From: Bacillaceae bacterium Marseille-Q3522
Lineage (GTDB): Bacteria; Bacillota; Bacilli; Bacillales; Cytobacillaceae
DNA: 39,018 bases
Direction: 5' to 3'
Assembly: GCA_017898095.1 (NCBI GenBank)
Contig: JAGKQJ010000019.1
Coordinates: 1-39,018, forward strand
Positions 16,735-25,274 of this stretch are shown here, piece by piece. The translations under genes were made by a program, and so were the position numbers. Every line of letters begins with the position of its first letter. Position 1 is the stretch's first letter. The notes under the pieces were generated by a model that was given only the letters and a program-made list of their open reading frames with translations, was not told where the DNA came from and searched no databases.

Positions 16735-17154
16735 TTAAATTTTCATAAGTTTTTTTAGTTTGACCAGAATTCTGTGTCGCCGATCATTGATGGTTTTCTG
16801 TGGAATGCCGGTTTCAGCAGCTAGTTGACGCTCACTTTTATTCTGAAAAAACAGAAGAAAAATAAGCTCCTGTTCCTCTTTGGAAAGCGTTGCAAGGCAC
16901 TGGTGGAGTTTTTCTGCCAACAGCTTGTCCACGACCAAGTCCTCCACGCGGGGCGAGGTGAGGTCTGGAATCCCATCTTCACCTGTGGTTTCGGTCGTAT
17001 CCATGGAGCTGTAATAAAAGACTCCGTTTGCCGTATCTCTTTCTTCCAGATAGATTTCACGCCGCTTCATTCGGTGATAGGTAAAATAGACTTCTTCACT
17101 GACCGGCACAAGCTGACCCTGCACCTTAATTCGATATTCTTTCTTTTCTGCCAT
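16735..17154 (-). CDS. Sigma-70 region 4-like regulator of the mobile element
   Basis: The 139-residue product ends in a helix-turn-helix of the sigma-70 region 4 type (LSKEEQELIFLLFFQNKSERQLAAETGIPQKTINDRRHRILVKL split across residues 93-137). Its N-terminal half, with YHRMKRREIYLEERD near 26-40, lacks a complete region 2 for core -10 recognition. Proteins of this build are common in Clostridial transposons and integrative elements, where they are annotated as sigma factors and likely regulate element genes. A GGAGG site precedes the ATG, and a strong terminator follows, so the gene is monocistronic. Confidence 0.82.
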   Translation of the reverse strand: MAEKKEYRIKVQGQLVPVSEEVYFTYHRMKRREIYLEERDTANGVFYYSSMDTTETTGEDGIPDLTSPRVEDLVVDKLLAEKLHQCLATLSKEEQELIFLLFFQNKSERQLAAETGIPQKTINDRRHRILVKLKKLMKI

Positions 17155-17249
17155 ATGGCTTGTCCTCCGTTTTCTGAATTTTGATGGTGAATCAAAATGT
17201 CAGAAGCGGAGGGGAGCGGCAGCGCGGTTTTGACACGCTTATATAAAAA

Positions 17250-17288
17250 ACGACCGGATATTTACCCTTTTGGGGAATATCCGGTCGT
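17250..17288. terminator. Perfect 13-bp hairpin, first of three in series
   Basis: ACGACCGGATATT (17250-17262) pairs perfectly with AATATCCGGTCGT (17276-17288). An A-run precedes it on the left, which becomes a T-run on the minus strand, so it can terminate leftward transcripts entering the sigma-like gene. Confidence 0.65.
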
Positions 17289-17311
17289 TGTATCAGATTT
17301 TTTGTCGAAAG

Positions 17312-17354
17312 AAAAAAGTCAGCACTTTGCCACTGGCAAAATACTGACTTTTTT
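17312..17354. terminator. Bidirectional double hairpin
   Basis: AAAAAAGTCAG (17312-17322) pairs with CTGACTTTTTT (17344-17354), and an inner TTTGCCA pairs with TGGCAAA. Runs of A and T at the two ends allow termination in both directions. Confidence 0.65.
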
Positions 17355-17390
17355 AAAATACGGCTATGAAATGGTATGTATGGGAGACGC

Positions 17391-17418
17391 GAAATAAAGA
17401 CTTTTCCGTCTTTATTTC
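17391..17418. repeat. Perfect 11-bp inverted repeat
   Basis: GAAATAAAGAC (17391-17401) pairs with GTCTTTATTTC (17408-17418) around a 6-base loop. It is the third strong hairpin within 170 bases. It may be a terminator remnant or part of a structured segment. Confidence 0.55.
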
Positions 17419-17457
17419 CACCCCATTGAAGAACATAATATTTGTTTCTTCACTGAA

Positions 17458-17595
17458 TTACCCCTTTCGCAAGAGCAATCGAAAGCTGGTATCTTGATAT
17501 CCAAATAATCCGCCTAAAGTCGTAAAATAGAACCAGGGCCTAACCTCTGTTTGAAGAGGGCAGGCCCTGCGAGGTTGTGACAGCCAGACTATCAT
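17458..17595 (-). CDS. Doubtful 45-codon frame in the structured segment
   Basis: An ATG at 17595, with AGGA 5 bases upstream, opens a 45-codon frame starting MIVWLSQP and containing FTTLGGLFGYQDTSF. I have the impression of similar short predicted proteins in Clostridial mobile elements but cannot name a family. The frame overlaps a strong stem-loop at 17,535-17,568, which argues for structured non-coding DNA instead. Confidence 0.2.
   Translation of the reverse strand: MIVWLSQPRRACPLQTEVRPWFYFTTLGGLFGYQDTSFRLLLRKG
17535..17568. repeat. Two-tier stem-loop in a non-coding segment
   Basis: AGGGCCT pairs with AGGCCCT, and an inner CCTCT pairs with AGAGG, with short internal loops. Close by, CTAAGGTACCTTAG (17602-17615) is a 14-bp perfect palindrome. 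The roles are unknown; an RNA element, an origin of transfer or a recombination site are all possible. Confidence 0.5.
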
Positions 17596-17826
17596 AGTGT
17601 CCTAAGGTACCTTAGCCCCTCGGTTTTACGCCACTAGCTTCCACTGAGTTTGCCCTTGGATGTATGCGATTTGTTCTGAGCAATCATTATGCCAAAAAGA
17701 ATAATCCGTCTTGCTTGCCATTTTCATCTTTTGACTTTATACTTCTGTTTAATTGATTGTGTTCTAAAGAAAGCAATTAGATTATGTTGAGACAGTGGTA
17801 TTTTGTTTTACCAATTCAGGATTAAA

Positions 17827-17881
17827 TAGACTGACTATCTAACAAGCATATAGCCATGCTTGTTAAAAACCGAACAGTCTA
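17827..17881. repeat. Nested stem-loop downstream of the ABC permease gene
   Basis: TAGACTG (17827-17833) pairs with CAGTCTA (17875-17881), enclosing AACAAGCAT (17841-17849) paired with ATGCTTGTT (17856-17864). It lies about 85 bases past the permease stop codon and could protect or end that transcript, though no T-run follows on the minus strand. Confidence 0.5.
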
Positions 17882-17963
17882 ATAGCACACAATAAGCAGA
17901 CATCTCCAAGTCGGAGTTGCCAGCTGCCTATTGAAGAAAACTGTAATCAATATCCTGCGCCGC

Positions 17964-18764
17964 TTATTTTACATCTAGCTTTCTGAACAGTGTTGTTCCA
18001 ACCAATATTGACGCAATTGTCCATGTAATTGCGACAAATATTCCCTGAACCACATCGCTGGAAGCAGCAGTGACTGTTGCCAGTTTTGATACCGCTCCGC
18101 CGATCCAATAATTATTTAAATCGAGTTTACCGCCGAATAGCATACTAAGCGCGGTAAATAAATAGGTAGCTACTGTGGAACACATGATATTCGCAGCAAT
18201 AGCTCCACCATTTGAACGTATTGTCACCGAAATAAACGTAAAGAGAGCGGTATAGGCTAGCATCAATAGTATTTGCAGCATCACCACGGTAAGCATGTTT
18301 GAAAATGTTGCGATTCCCTGCGGATCATATCCCCAGACGATAGACCCCGTCGTCAAAACTGTCAGCATAAATAAAAGCAGCATTACAATGGACGAGCAAC
18401 TGCATACGATCGTTTTTGAAAGGAAAACCTTTATCCTGTCAGCTCCGCGGGATAGTGTATTTTTTATCGTTCCATAGCTAAACTCTGATGAAACAAAAAT
18501 AGCGATGAAAACTCCAACAAAGAGTACATTTAACCCCAGCGGCAGAAAATAGCTTAAGGCCCAAACGCCACTGGCGTTTGATAACATTTCGAGTGCCTGT
18601 ACATACTCAGGGTTGTTCATGTTGGGGATTGCCGTTTCCTTGTTTAAATCCATTTGAATGGCTATTACCATAATAATTCCGAATAAAACGCATAGAGCTG
18701 TGCAAATCCAGAAAGCTTTGCTTTTTTTCAGCTTATAGAAGTCAGATTTTAATAGATTAAGCAT
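17964..18764 (-). CDS. ABC-2 type transporter permease
   Basis: The 266-residue product is an integral membrane protein with about six hydrophobic segments (near 18-38, 66-92, 108-140, 150-172, 180-205 and 235-258), the build of ABC-2 permeases in bacitracin- and lantibiotic-type exporters. FVSSEFSYGTIKNTLSRG at about 87-104 is the typical cytoplasmic coupling segment of this class. Its start overlaps the ATPase gene by 8 bases, so the two subunits are translated together. The operon has the AGTTTA operator, linking it to the two-component system at 25.3-27.4 kb. Peptide-antibiotic export or sensing is a reasonable inference, not shown by the sequence. Confidence 0.88.
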   Translation of the reverse strand: MLNLLKSDFYKLKKSKAFWICTALCVLFGIIMVIAIQMDLNKETAIPNMNNPEYVQALEMLSNASGVWALSYFLPLGLNVLFVGVFIAIFVSSEFSYGTIKNTLSRGADRIKVFLSKTIVCSCSSIVMLLLFMLTVLTTGSIVWGYDPQGIATFSNMLTVVMLQILLMLAYTALFTFISVTIRSNGGAIAANIMCSTVATYLFTALSMLFGGKLDLNNYWIGGAVSKLATVTAASSDVVQGIFVAITWTIASILVGTTLFRKLDVK

Positions 18765-19668
18765 GCTTATGACCTCCCATCAACTGTAAAAAATAATCCT
18801 CCAGCTTATCACCTTCCGGTATCAGGGCATTTACTTCAACGCCCTCCTTGACAAGTCGTTCGTTTATGCGCCCTGCATCATCCACATGTCCTGTAATACG
18901 AATCAAGTTTTCCGTTGCCCTTGTGCATTGCGCATCACTAAATATACCTCTTATTACATTTTCTGCTTTCTGAGGGTCGCTCGTATAGATAACAAGATTT
19001 TTTTCGCAACGGGTGGAAATTTCACTTGCCTGAAACTCATCCACCATTTTTCCATTGCTAATAACGCCATAGCGGGTAGCCATTTTTTCAAGCTCTCCAA
19101 GGATATGACTGGAAACCAATATGGTAATCCCCCTGTCCTCATTTAAATGCTGAAGAATATCCCGCACCTCTTTAATGCCCACTGGATCAAGACCATTTGT
19201 AGGTTCATCCAGAACGAGGAACTCCGGAGAGCCTAAAAGCGATAGTGCGATCATAAGTCGTTGCTTCATGCCAAGCGAAAAATTTTTGGCCTTTTTATCA
19301 CCCGTGTTATTTAGGCCTGCCATTTCCAGAAGATCACCACATACCTTTTTATCCCGTATACCGAGGAGCAAGCGCTGCGCCTCCATATTTTCCATAGCTG
19401 TCATTGCTGGATATAGTGCGGGGTTTTCAATGGTACAGCCTATTCTGTATCGCTGTGAAACGAGATTTCGATTCCCGAACAGGGCAAGCTCACCGCCGCT
19501 GGGCTCTGCCAGTCCGCATACCATACGCATAAGCGTGGTTTTTCCGGCGCCGTTTTCACCGATAAATCCATAAATATCACCCCTGTGAACCTGAATAGAT
19601 ACATGGTCTACTGCCAGCTTGCCGGAAAATTCTTTTGACACTTCTTTTGTTTCAAGTACAAGTTCCAA
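18757..19668 (-). CDS. ABC transporter ATP-binding protein
   Basis: The protein has Walker A GENGAGKTT (residues 37-45), signature SLGMKQR (131-137) and Walker B LVLDEP (151-156), with a C-terminal extension typical of drug and lantibiotic ABC-2 exporters. I chose TTG 19668: AAAGGCGG lies 9 bases upstream and the N terminus MELVLETKEVSKEF is that expected for the family. The longer frame from GTG 19728 would begin inside the operator and upstream of the predicted transcription start (about 19,695), so it is unlikely. The partner is the overlapping permease gene. The gene follows the phosphatase gene by 110 bases but has its own promoter. Confidence 0.9.
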   Translation of the reverse strand: MELVLETKEVSKEFSGKLAVDHVSIQVHRGDIYGFIGENGAGKTTLMRMVCGLAEPSGGELALFGNRNLVSQRYRIGCTIENPALYPAMTAMENMEAQRLLLGIRDKKVCGDLLEMAGLNNTGDKKAKNFSLGMKQRLMIALSLLGSPEFLVLDEPTNGLDPVGIKEVRDILQHLNEDRGITILVSSHILGELEKMATRYGVISNGKMVDEFQASEISTRCEKNLVIYTSDPQKAENVIRGIFSDAQCTRATENLIRITGHVDDAGRINERLVKEGVEVNALIPEGDKLEDYFLQLMGGHKHA

Positions 19669-19701
19669 TTCTCTTAACCGCCTTTCATTTTGGTCAAATT
19701 T

Positions 19702-19757
19702 AGGATAATGCCTCAAGTTAAACTCCACTCAAAACGAAGATAAATTATTCTTAAACT
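19702..19757 (-). promoter_or_regulatory. AGTTTA-box operator and promoter of the ABC transporter operon
   Basis: On the minus strand four boxes follow each other at exactly 11 bp: AGTTTA (19757-19752), AATTTA (19746-19741), GTTTTG (19735-19730) and AGTTTA (19724-19719). The last box starts 17 bp before a TATCCT -10 element (19707-19702). Helical-turn phasing and the fixed distance to the -10 are those of OmpR/PhoB-family activator sites. The same layout is found before the ATPase operon and the glycosyltransferase operon. Confidence 0.72.
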
Positions 19758-19778
19758 CTTATAGCAAGAGGACATATG

Positions 19779-21338
19779 TTATGATTTCTTCATTATCCCG
19801 AATTGATCAAAGATATAAGGCTTACCGCTGTTTATGGTTTTGGAAAGCTGATATGCGATTGCCGTCAGTTTGCTTCCGTCGATGGTTATGGCGATAAAGG
19901 TTTCCTGATTGTTGAGATCCGGGTCGCCTTTATATGGACCGTCTGCGACATTAAACAAGGCCAGATAACTTTGGCTAAGGCCGGAGTTCTGATAATAATG
20001 CTTGGTGCCAGCAGTGCCGGGTGTCAGATATACAGTTCCCTTCGGATTCAATATGTAATTGACCGAACTGCCATTGAAAGCGTCCGTCACAATGGCTTCC
20101 TTGGCGGCGATCCCGTCCGCTATGGGCTTGCTTCGCTCGTATACATGATCGTGCCCCTGTAGCACGAGGTCAACACCAAGCTCACTCAGAAGAGGCGCAA
20201 TCTTTGCACGCGTGTCTTTGATGTTGGAATCGGCTGAATGCTCGGCAGTTGTGTAGGGCCCCATATGCATGACGACGATGATCCATTGTGCACCGGCGCT
20301 TTTAGCGGAACCAATGTCAGCCTTCAGCCAGTCGAGTTGCGCGTTGGTAAACTCCTTGTAACGATCCGATGATTCGTTTGTGTTCAGCACAACGAAATGC
20401 GCATTGCTGTAATTCACCGAATAATACGCCCCTGTGGAGGACTGGCCAGGTGTGTCAAAATTAAAATGGTCGATAAAAGTGCTGTTGCCGGCGTCGTGAT
20501 TCCCAGAGGCGGGCATGATAGTCGTATTCATTAGGCTGGATTTTGCAGTTTGCAGCAGCAGGTTCCACTGTTCTTCGGATTTATTGTCTACAACATCGCC
20601 GTTATGAATGATAAAGCCTGCATTTCCAACTTGGGACAAAGCCTTGGATATGGTGTCGGCGGTGACATTTGCGCCCGCCTGGTTTGCAAACTGTGTGTCG
20701 GACAAATCAACAAAGGTAAAAGAGCCGCTTTCTGGAGCCGTTGTGAAAACGGCAGGATCGCTCCATATGTTCAACCTGGCGTCACCCACACGGTAGTAAT
20801 AGGCTGTATTACTTGCTAAACCCACCGCAGATGCCTTGTGGACAAGCTCGTCTGGTGAATTGTGGGAGTCGGCAACCGTTCCCGTATATATCCTTGACTG
20901 ACTGAAATCCGGCCTCTGACTTGTTTTTGGAGCCACCTGTACGTCGCTTGACTGCGAATCCCTGTTTGTATACCATGTAAAGCCCTTGGCTGTAGATGCG
21001 TCACCGCAGAAAGTAACTGTAATTTTGTTAATGAGCGGCGAATACTCCGTCACCGGTGCTTCGGTTTGATCTGGAGAGCTGATGACATCAGGCGAAGCTG
21101 CCGGGAGTAGCGTTTCCTCAGACGTAGTTCTTTCGTCCGACATTACAGCAGGCTGAGAAGGAACCGCCGGTGTTGTGGTAACAGCCGCTGCGGTCGGTGT
21201 ATCAGATATATGGTTCGCTTGGGCGCATGAGGCGAGCGTTACCACCAGCATAGTTATGACGAATAAGAGTACAGGCTTTCTGCATTTAAACAGGAAGCCT
21301 TTTTTTGTATTCTTTTGAAGTCGGGAAAAAAATTTCAT
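19779..21338 (-). CDS. Lipoprotein metallophosphatase, purple-acid-phosphatase-like
   Basis: The 519-residue protein starts with a lipoprotein signal peptide (hydrophobic stretch, then LASC with the lipid-anchored cysteine near residue 38), followed by a threonine/proline-rich linker to about 95. A fibronectin-like domain like that of purple acid phosphatases precedes the metallophosphatase domain, with the metal-binding motifs VDLSDTQF, HNGDVVDN, SGNHD, VVMHMGP and QGHDHVYERS in order. It should remove phosphate from a surface substrate such as a phospholipid, polyprenyl phosphate or teichoic acid. Its ATG shares one base with the flippase stop (TAATG), so it is the third gene of the ATPase operon. 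Confidence 0.9.
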   Translation of the reverse strand: MKFFSRLQKNTKKGFLFKCRKPVLLFVITMLVVTLASCAQANHISDTPTAAAVTTTPAVPSQPAVMSDERTTSEETLLPAASPDVISSPDQTEAPVTEYSPLINKITVTFCGDASTAKGFTWYTNRDSQSSDVQVAPKTSQRPDFSQSRIYTGTVADSHNSPDELVHKASAVGLASNTAYYYRVGDARLNIWSDPAVFTTAPESGSFTFVDLSDTQFANQAGANVTADTISKALSQVGNAGFIIHNGDVVDNKSEEQWNLLLQTAKSSLMNTTIMPASGNHDAGNSTFIDHFNFDTPGQSSTGAYYSVNYSNAHFVVLNTNESSDRYKEFTNAQLDWLKADIGSAKSAGAQWIIVVMHMGPYTTAEHSADSNIKDTRAKIAPLLSELGVDLVLQGHDHVYERSKPIADGIAAKEAIVTDAFNGSSVNYILNPKGTVYLTPGTAGTKHYYQNSGLSQSYLALFNVADGPYKGDPDLNNQETFIAITIDGSKLTAIAYQLSKTINSGKPYIFDQFGIMKKS

Positions 21339-22726
21339 TACGGGTCAACCACCTTTCTTACTCCAGTCAATAGTGTCCTTAAGTTAATGCTCAATACGAG
21401 CGCAGCAAGGATAAATTCGTATATCAACCAATTTTGACTTGCGGTTAAAAGAATCGTTATTTGCAAAAGTAGTATTGCAGTATTGATCGTAATTTTTGGA
21501 ATGCCTAATGACATCTTTACAAACATCCTGCTTTTCGCTGCCCTAATTAAGAACATGGCGAGATAGCTAAATAGAGTGGAAACACATGCGCCCTGAATCC
21601 CGAACGACGGTATCAGGGTAAAGTTGAGAAAAATGTTAAGAACCGCACTGATAAGTGTTGTCATCAATATGTGTCCACTTTTCTTTTCACTCATATAGAT
21701 GCTGCTTAAAAACGAGGCAAAGCAGGCAAAAACAGTAGCCAGTACCAAGATGGGCATATACTGCCACGCACCATAAAATTCGGAGGAAACCAATATGCCG
21801 GTAGCAATTTTTGTCCCAGCGATGATTGCTGAGGACGCCACAAACACGAGGGAACTGTAAACACTAAAAACCTTAGAAAAAAAGTGCGCACCATCTTTTT
21901 CTGAATATTCATTCACGGATGATATCTGCCAAGCATCCATAAAGATTGCTGCCATGATCGTGATAATGGTGGGTATTTTATAGGCGATGGCATAAAGGCC
22001 ATTCGCTTCGTTTCCGATCAAGTATGAAAGAATGTATCTGTCTGAAATGTTGATAATCCATATTGAAACGGTGGTTGGGATAAGTGGCAGGGCATATTTA
22101 AGCATACTGCCTGCGATGTGTTTATCAATGCTCCGCAAGCTAAAAAAACGATAAAGACGGGCAGAAAAAAACAGAACAACCACGGACACAGTGTCAGATA
22201 TGATCGTTGCCAGCAAATATCCCGCTATGCCAAGATGCATCATCGCTAGAAAAAGGATATTTAAGATAATCGTGAGCACCGTTCGCAGAATACCGTCAAA
22301 TGCATAAAGCCTGACATATTCCTGTGACCGTATAAAGTTTGAACACAGCGAGTGAAGCGCCGCCGCAAAAACAAAGAGATAAACATATGAGATGTTGACG
22401 GCCAGAAAGTCAATATTCATAAATAGCGGATTAGCAAACAATAACAGGACAAATCCGATAAGAAATGTTACCAAACCGAAGGAAAAAACGCCTTTTTTGT
22501 TTTCGTTTCCATCAAGTCCAAAGCGTATGACAGCATTCATGATTCCGGCAGAAGCAATTGGGATCATAAGGTTACAGGCCTGAACGACCAGATCTACTTC
22601 TCCATATTCCGAACTGGATAAGGTGCGTGTATAGAGCGGCAGCATCAAGAAAACAAGAAACTTTGAGCTAAAGGTTCCAACCGCAAAAATGACTGTATTA
22701 AAAGCCAGCTTTTTATAACGATTCAT
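21338..22726 (-). CDS. Polysaccharide/lipid-linked oligosaccharide flippase, MOP superfamily (Wzx-like)
   Basis: This 462-residue hydrophobic protein has about 14 membrane segments and the N-terminal NTVIFAVGTFSSKFLVFLMLP typical of Wzx-type members of the MOP exporter superfamily. The family moves polyprenyl-diphosphate-linked oligosaccharides across the membrane. The gene overlaps the upstream ATPase gene by 4 bases (ATGA) and the downstream phosphatase gene by 1 base, so the three are tightly coupled. No polymerase or initiating sugar-phosphate transferase is visible in the window, so the cargo is unknown and may be a short lipid-linked sugar assembled by the island glycosyltransferases. 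Confidence 0.88.
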   Translation of the reverse strand: MNRYKKLAFNTVIFAVGTFSSKFLVFLMLPLYTRTLSSSEYGEVDLVVQACNLMIPIASAGIMNAVIRFGLDGNENKKGVFSFGLVTFLIGFVLLLFANPLFMNIDFLAVNISYVYLFVFAAALHSLCSNFIRSQEYVRLYAFDGILRTVLTIILNILFLAMMHLGIAGYLLATIISDTVSVVVLFFSARLYRFFSLRSIDKHIAGSMLKYALPLIPTTVSIWIINISDRYILSYLIGNEANGLYAIAYKIPTIITIMAAIFMDAWQISSVNEYSEKDGAHFFSKVFSVYSSLVFVASSAIIAGTKIATGILVSSEFYGAWQYMPILVLATVFACFASFLSSIYMSEKKSGHILMTTLISAVLNIFLNFTLIPSFGIQGACVSTLFSYLAMFLIRAAKSRMFVKMSLGIPKITINTAILLLQITILLTASQNWLIYEFILAALVLSINLRTLLTGVRKVVDP

Positions 22727-25038
22727 TCTAAGTTCTTTGCCTCGCGTTTGTCCACAGCGCTTTTAATCCGAAGAAGCAGCGACAGGAGAAGGGACATCAC
22801 GAAAAACGCAATCAGCATATACAACAGCATGTCCGCTGTCAGGGCTGAAACTCCAAACAGTCCGGGCAGAATCCACAGGGAACCGAAGGCCCCCAGCACC
22901 ATGGTGGCACAAATAAACGCCCGCAGCCTTGTAAAGGGTACACAGCTTCTTATAACGGACAGCATGGAAACGAGCACTAACAGCAGGTACATCACGGTTT
23001 GCCGCTGTTGTATGTCAAAGGGGGCGGTAAGGCTGATGAATACCATGCCCGCCGTAATGGTCAGGGCAAAGGGCGCCGCATTCATGAGGGCTGTTCGCAA
23101 AAAAGAGCTGCGAATTCTTTTCGTATCCGATTCAAAAATGGTCAGGAAGGACGGATAGGCTTCCACGAAAGCGTCCACCAGCGTAATCTGGATCGGAATA
23201 AACGGGAAGGGCATATTCAGCAGCAGGCAGAAAACGGATAAGAGCAGTGAGTAAATCGTCTTAATGAAAAACACGCCCGCCGTCCGGGTGACGTTGTGAA
23301 TGACCTTTCTTCCTTCCAGCACCACCTGCGGAAGATGCGCAAAATCCGAATCCAACAGCACAATCTGGGAAATCTGGCGGCTGGCGTCGCTGCCCTCGGC
23401 AATGGCGATGGAGCAGTCCGCCTCCCGAAGTGCCAGTAGATCGTTCACGCCGTCTCCGGTCATAGCCACCTGATGCCCTGCCCGTTTCATGGCCTGTACA
23501 AGCAGCTGCTTCTGCTTGGGCGTCACTCTGGCGAATACGGTATATTCCCGGCAAAGGCGGTCGTAATCCGCTTCTTCTCCGAAAGCGGACAAATCGATGG
23601 CGTTTTCCCATGCCTTCAACCCGGCTTGCTTGGCAATCATGGAAACCGTTTTGACGTGATCGCCGGAAATAACCTTGACCTCCACCCCTTCCTGGCGGAA
23701 GTATTCTAGCGTCTTGGCTGCGTTTTTGCGGATATTGTCTGCCAGAATGACGGCGCAGAGCGGCTCAATCCCCTGCGGCAGTTCCTTTTCATTTTTCCAT
23801 GTGTCATGGTAAAGCCCTATGACAACGGCACGGCAGCCGCTTTCAATCTGCCGCTCGACCGGCTGGGGCAGGGTGCCTAACAACTTCTCCGCCGCGCCGA
23901 CAAACACCGTGCCCGCGCGAAAGCTCACCGAGCCCCACTTGCGAAGCGAAGAAAACGGAATCTTGTGTTCCGGCTCGTATACCCCGCTTGCTCCGAAGTG
24001 CTTTTTCAGCGCTTGAAAGGTGGCGTTATTGTCGTCACTTGCGGCCAGATAGGACTGGACCAGCGGCAGCATCTCCTGATCGGACATCTCTGCGAGCGGA
24101 AGAACCTCTTTGACCGTCATCTTTCCGTCCGTGATGGTTCCTGTTTTGTCCAGGCAAAGAATATCCACATGGGCAAGCGTTTCGAGGGAGTAAATGTTTT
24201 GAACCAGAATTTTCATTTTTGCCAGGCGGATAACGCCGGTGGCAAGGGATACGGCGATCAGGAGCACCAGCCCCTTGGGCAGCATCCCCAAGAGAGCCGC
24301 CGCGGAAGAAACCACCGCGTCCGCCGGCAGTACCTGCCGAAACCGGATTGCTTCCAAGAACAAAAGAATCCCCAACGGTATAATGAGAAAGCTGGTGAGC
24401 CGTGTTACCCGGGTCATGGAGCCCAGCAACTCGGAGGAAATACGCTTTGCTTTTTTGGCTTCCTCCGTCAGCTTGACGGCGTAATTTTCCCGGCCCACAT
24501 GGGTTACCCTGGCGTAGCATTTTCCTGAAATAACAAAGCTTCCTGAATAAAGCTCGCTGCCCGCCGCTTTGATGACAGGGTCACTTTCTCCTGTCAGCAG
24601 CGATTCATTGACCTCAGCGGTGCCGTCCAGCACAATGCCGTCGTTGCAAATTTGCTGGCCGCTTTCCAGCAGCATGACATCGTCTTTGACAACATCCCTC
24701 GTTTCAATCACAACCGCATGACCGTCCCGCAGCACCTTCACTTTGGGACGGTTCAGGACAGACAGCTCGTCCACCAGCTTTTTTGCTTTCAGTTCCTGCC
24801 CGATACCAATGGCTATATTGATGATAATGATTACAATAAAAGCCATATTGGAATAAGCACCGACGATAAAAAGTAAAGCCGCAATCAAAAAATTAAGCAG
24901 ATTAAATAGAGTAAGTACATTTTCCCTAAATATCTGTACCTTGCTTTTTGTAATAGAACCGGTATCATTCCCCGATTCTCCCTGTGCCTGCCGATCCGCC
25001 ACTTCCTGCGCAGACAAGCCCTGTATTGGTGTCTCCAT
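22723..25038 (-). CDS. CtpE-like P-type cation ATPase
   Basis: The 771-residue protein has all core motifs of an active P-type ATPase: TGES (149-152), phosphorylated Asp297 in DKTGT, and TGDGVND (527-533). The transmembrane 4 motif reads PKGL (254-257) where the family usually has PEGL, a change of the acidic ion-binding residue. Overall build and the LGMLPKGLVLL region resemble CtpE of mycobacteria, a calcium-uptake ATPase linked to envelope integrity; the ion here is unproven, the more so because of the Lys. The start has an AAGGAGG site. It heads the ATPase-flippase-phosphatase operon, driven by the AGTTTA-box promoter. Confidence 0.9.
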   Translation of the reverse strand: METPIQGLSAQEVADRQAQGESGNDTGSITKSKVQIFRENVLTLFNLLNFLIAALLFIVGAYSNMAFIVIIIINIAIGIGQELKAKKLVDELSVLNRPKVKVLRDGHAVVIETRDVVKDDVMLLESGQQICNDGIVLDGTAEVNESLLTGESDPVIKAAGSELYSGSFVISGKCYARVTHVGRENYAVKLTEEAKKAKRISSELLGSMTRVTRLTSFLIIPLGILLFLEAIRFRQVLPADAVVSSAAALLGMLPKGLVLLIAVSLATGVIRLAKMKILVQNIYSLETLAHVDILCLDKTGTITDGKMTVKEVLPLAEMSDQEMLPLVQSYLAASDDNNATFQALKKHFGASGVYEPEHKIPFSSLRKWGSVSFRAGTVFVGAAEKLLGTLPQPVERQIESGCRAVVIGLYHDTWKNEKELPQGIEPLCAVILADNIRKNAAKTLEYFRQEGVEVKVISGDHVKTVSMIAKQAGLKAWENAIDLSAFGEEADYDRLCREYTVFARVTPKQKQLLVQAMKRAGHQVAMTGDGVNDLLALREADCSIAIAEGSDASRQISQIVLLDSDFAHLPQVVLEGRKVIHNVTRTAGVFFIKTIYSLLLSVFCLLLNMPFPFIPIQITLVDAFVEAYPSFLTIFESDTKRIRSSFLRTALMNAAPFALTITAGMVFISLTAPFDIQQRQTVMYLLLVLVSMLSVIRSCVPFTRLRAFICATMVLGAFGSLWILPGLFGVSALTADMLLYMLIAFFVMSLLLSLLLRIKSAVDKREAKNLE

Positions 25039-25076
25039 GCTTTGCCTCCTTATAACAAGACCTTGTTTTTACTGTT

Positions 25077-25132
25077 ACCTTAGCACCTCAAAATAAACTG
25101 CAGTCAAATGGAAGTTAAACTCCTCATAAACT
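25077..25132 (-). promoter_or_regulatory. AGTTTA-box operator and promoter of the ATPase-flippase-phosphatase operon
   Basis: On the minus strand AGTTTA (25132-25127), AGTTTA (25121-25116), ATTTGA (25109-25104) and AGTTTA (25099-25094) follow at 11, 12 and 10 bp. The last box starts exactly 17 bp before TAAGGT (25082-25077), a weak -10 of the TAnnnT type. After the last box the sequence TTGAGG recurs at the same offset as in the ABC promoter. Confidence 0.72.
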
Positions 25133-25141
25133 ACATAAAAA

Positions 25142-25168
25142 ATGGCTTTCACCTTTCGGCAAAGCCAT
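25142..25168. terminator. Hairpin between the divergent operons
   Basis: ATGGCTTT pairs with AAAGCCAT around an 11-base loop. On the minus strand it is followed by six T residues, so it can stop leftward transcripts before they reach the ATPase promoter. It lies upstream of that promoter and therefore is not in the operon leader. Confidence 0.6.
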
Positions 25169-25212
25169 CTTTTATGCAACATAGAATATTTTTTACATTG
25201 TTTATGCAGGGT

Positions 25213-25243
25213 TTAAGACCAATTCCCAATTTTGTGCTATACT
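25213..25243 (+). promoter_or_regulatory. Putative promoter of the first two-component operon
   Basis: TATACT (25238-25243) lies 19 bases after TTAAGA (25213-25218), a weak -35. The AGTTTA boxes are absent on this side, which suggests constitutive low expression of the sensor pair rather than autoregulation. Confidence 0.4.
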
Positions 25244-25274
25244 TTAGCATATCGCAACAAAGGAGGTGTTCTTG

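Noticed and set aside
17197-17397. 66-codon plus-strand frame
   Set aside because: It reads through two perfect hairpins and has no ribosome site; termination signals explain the region better.
17597-17612. GTCCTAAGGTA match to the core of the I-CeuI homing site in 23S rRNA genes
   Set aside because: Only 11 bases match and no rRNA sequence surrounds it; it is part of a local palindrome.
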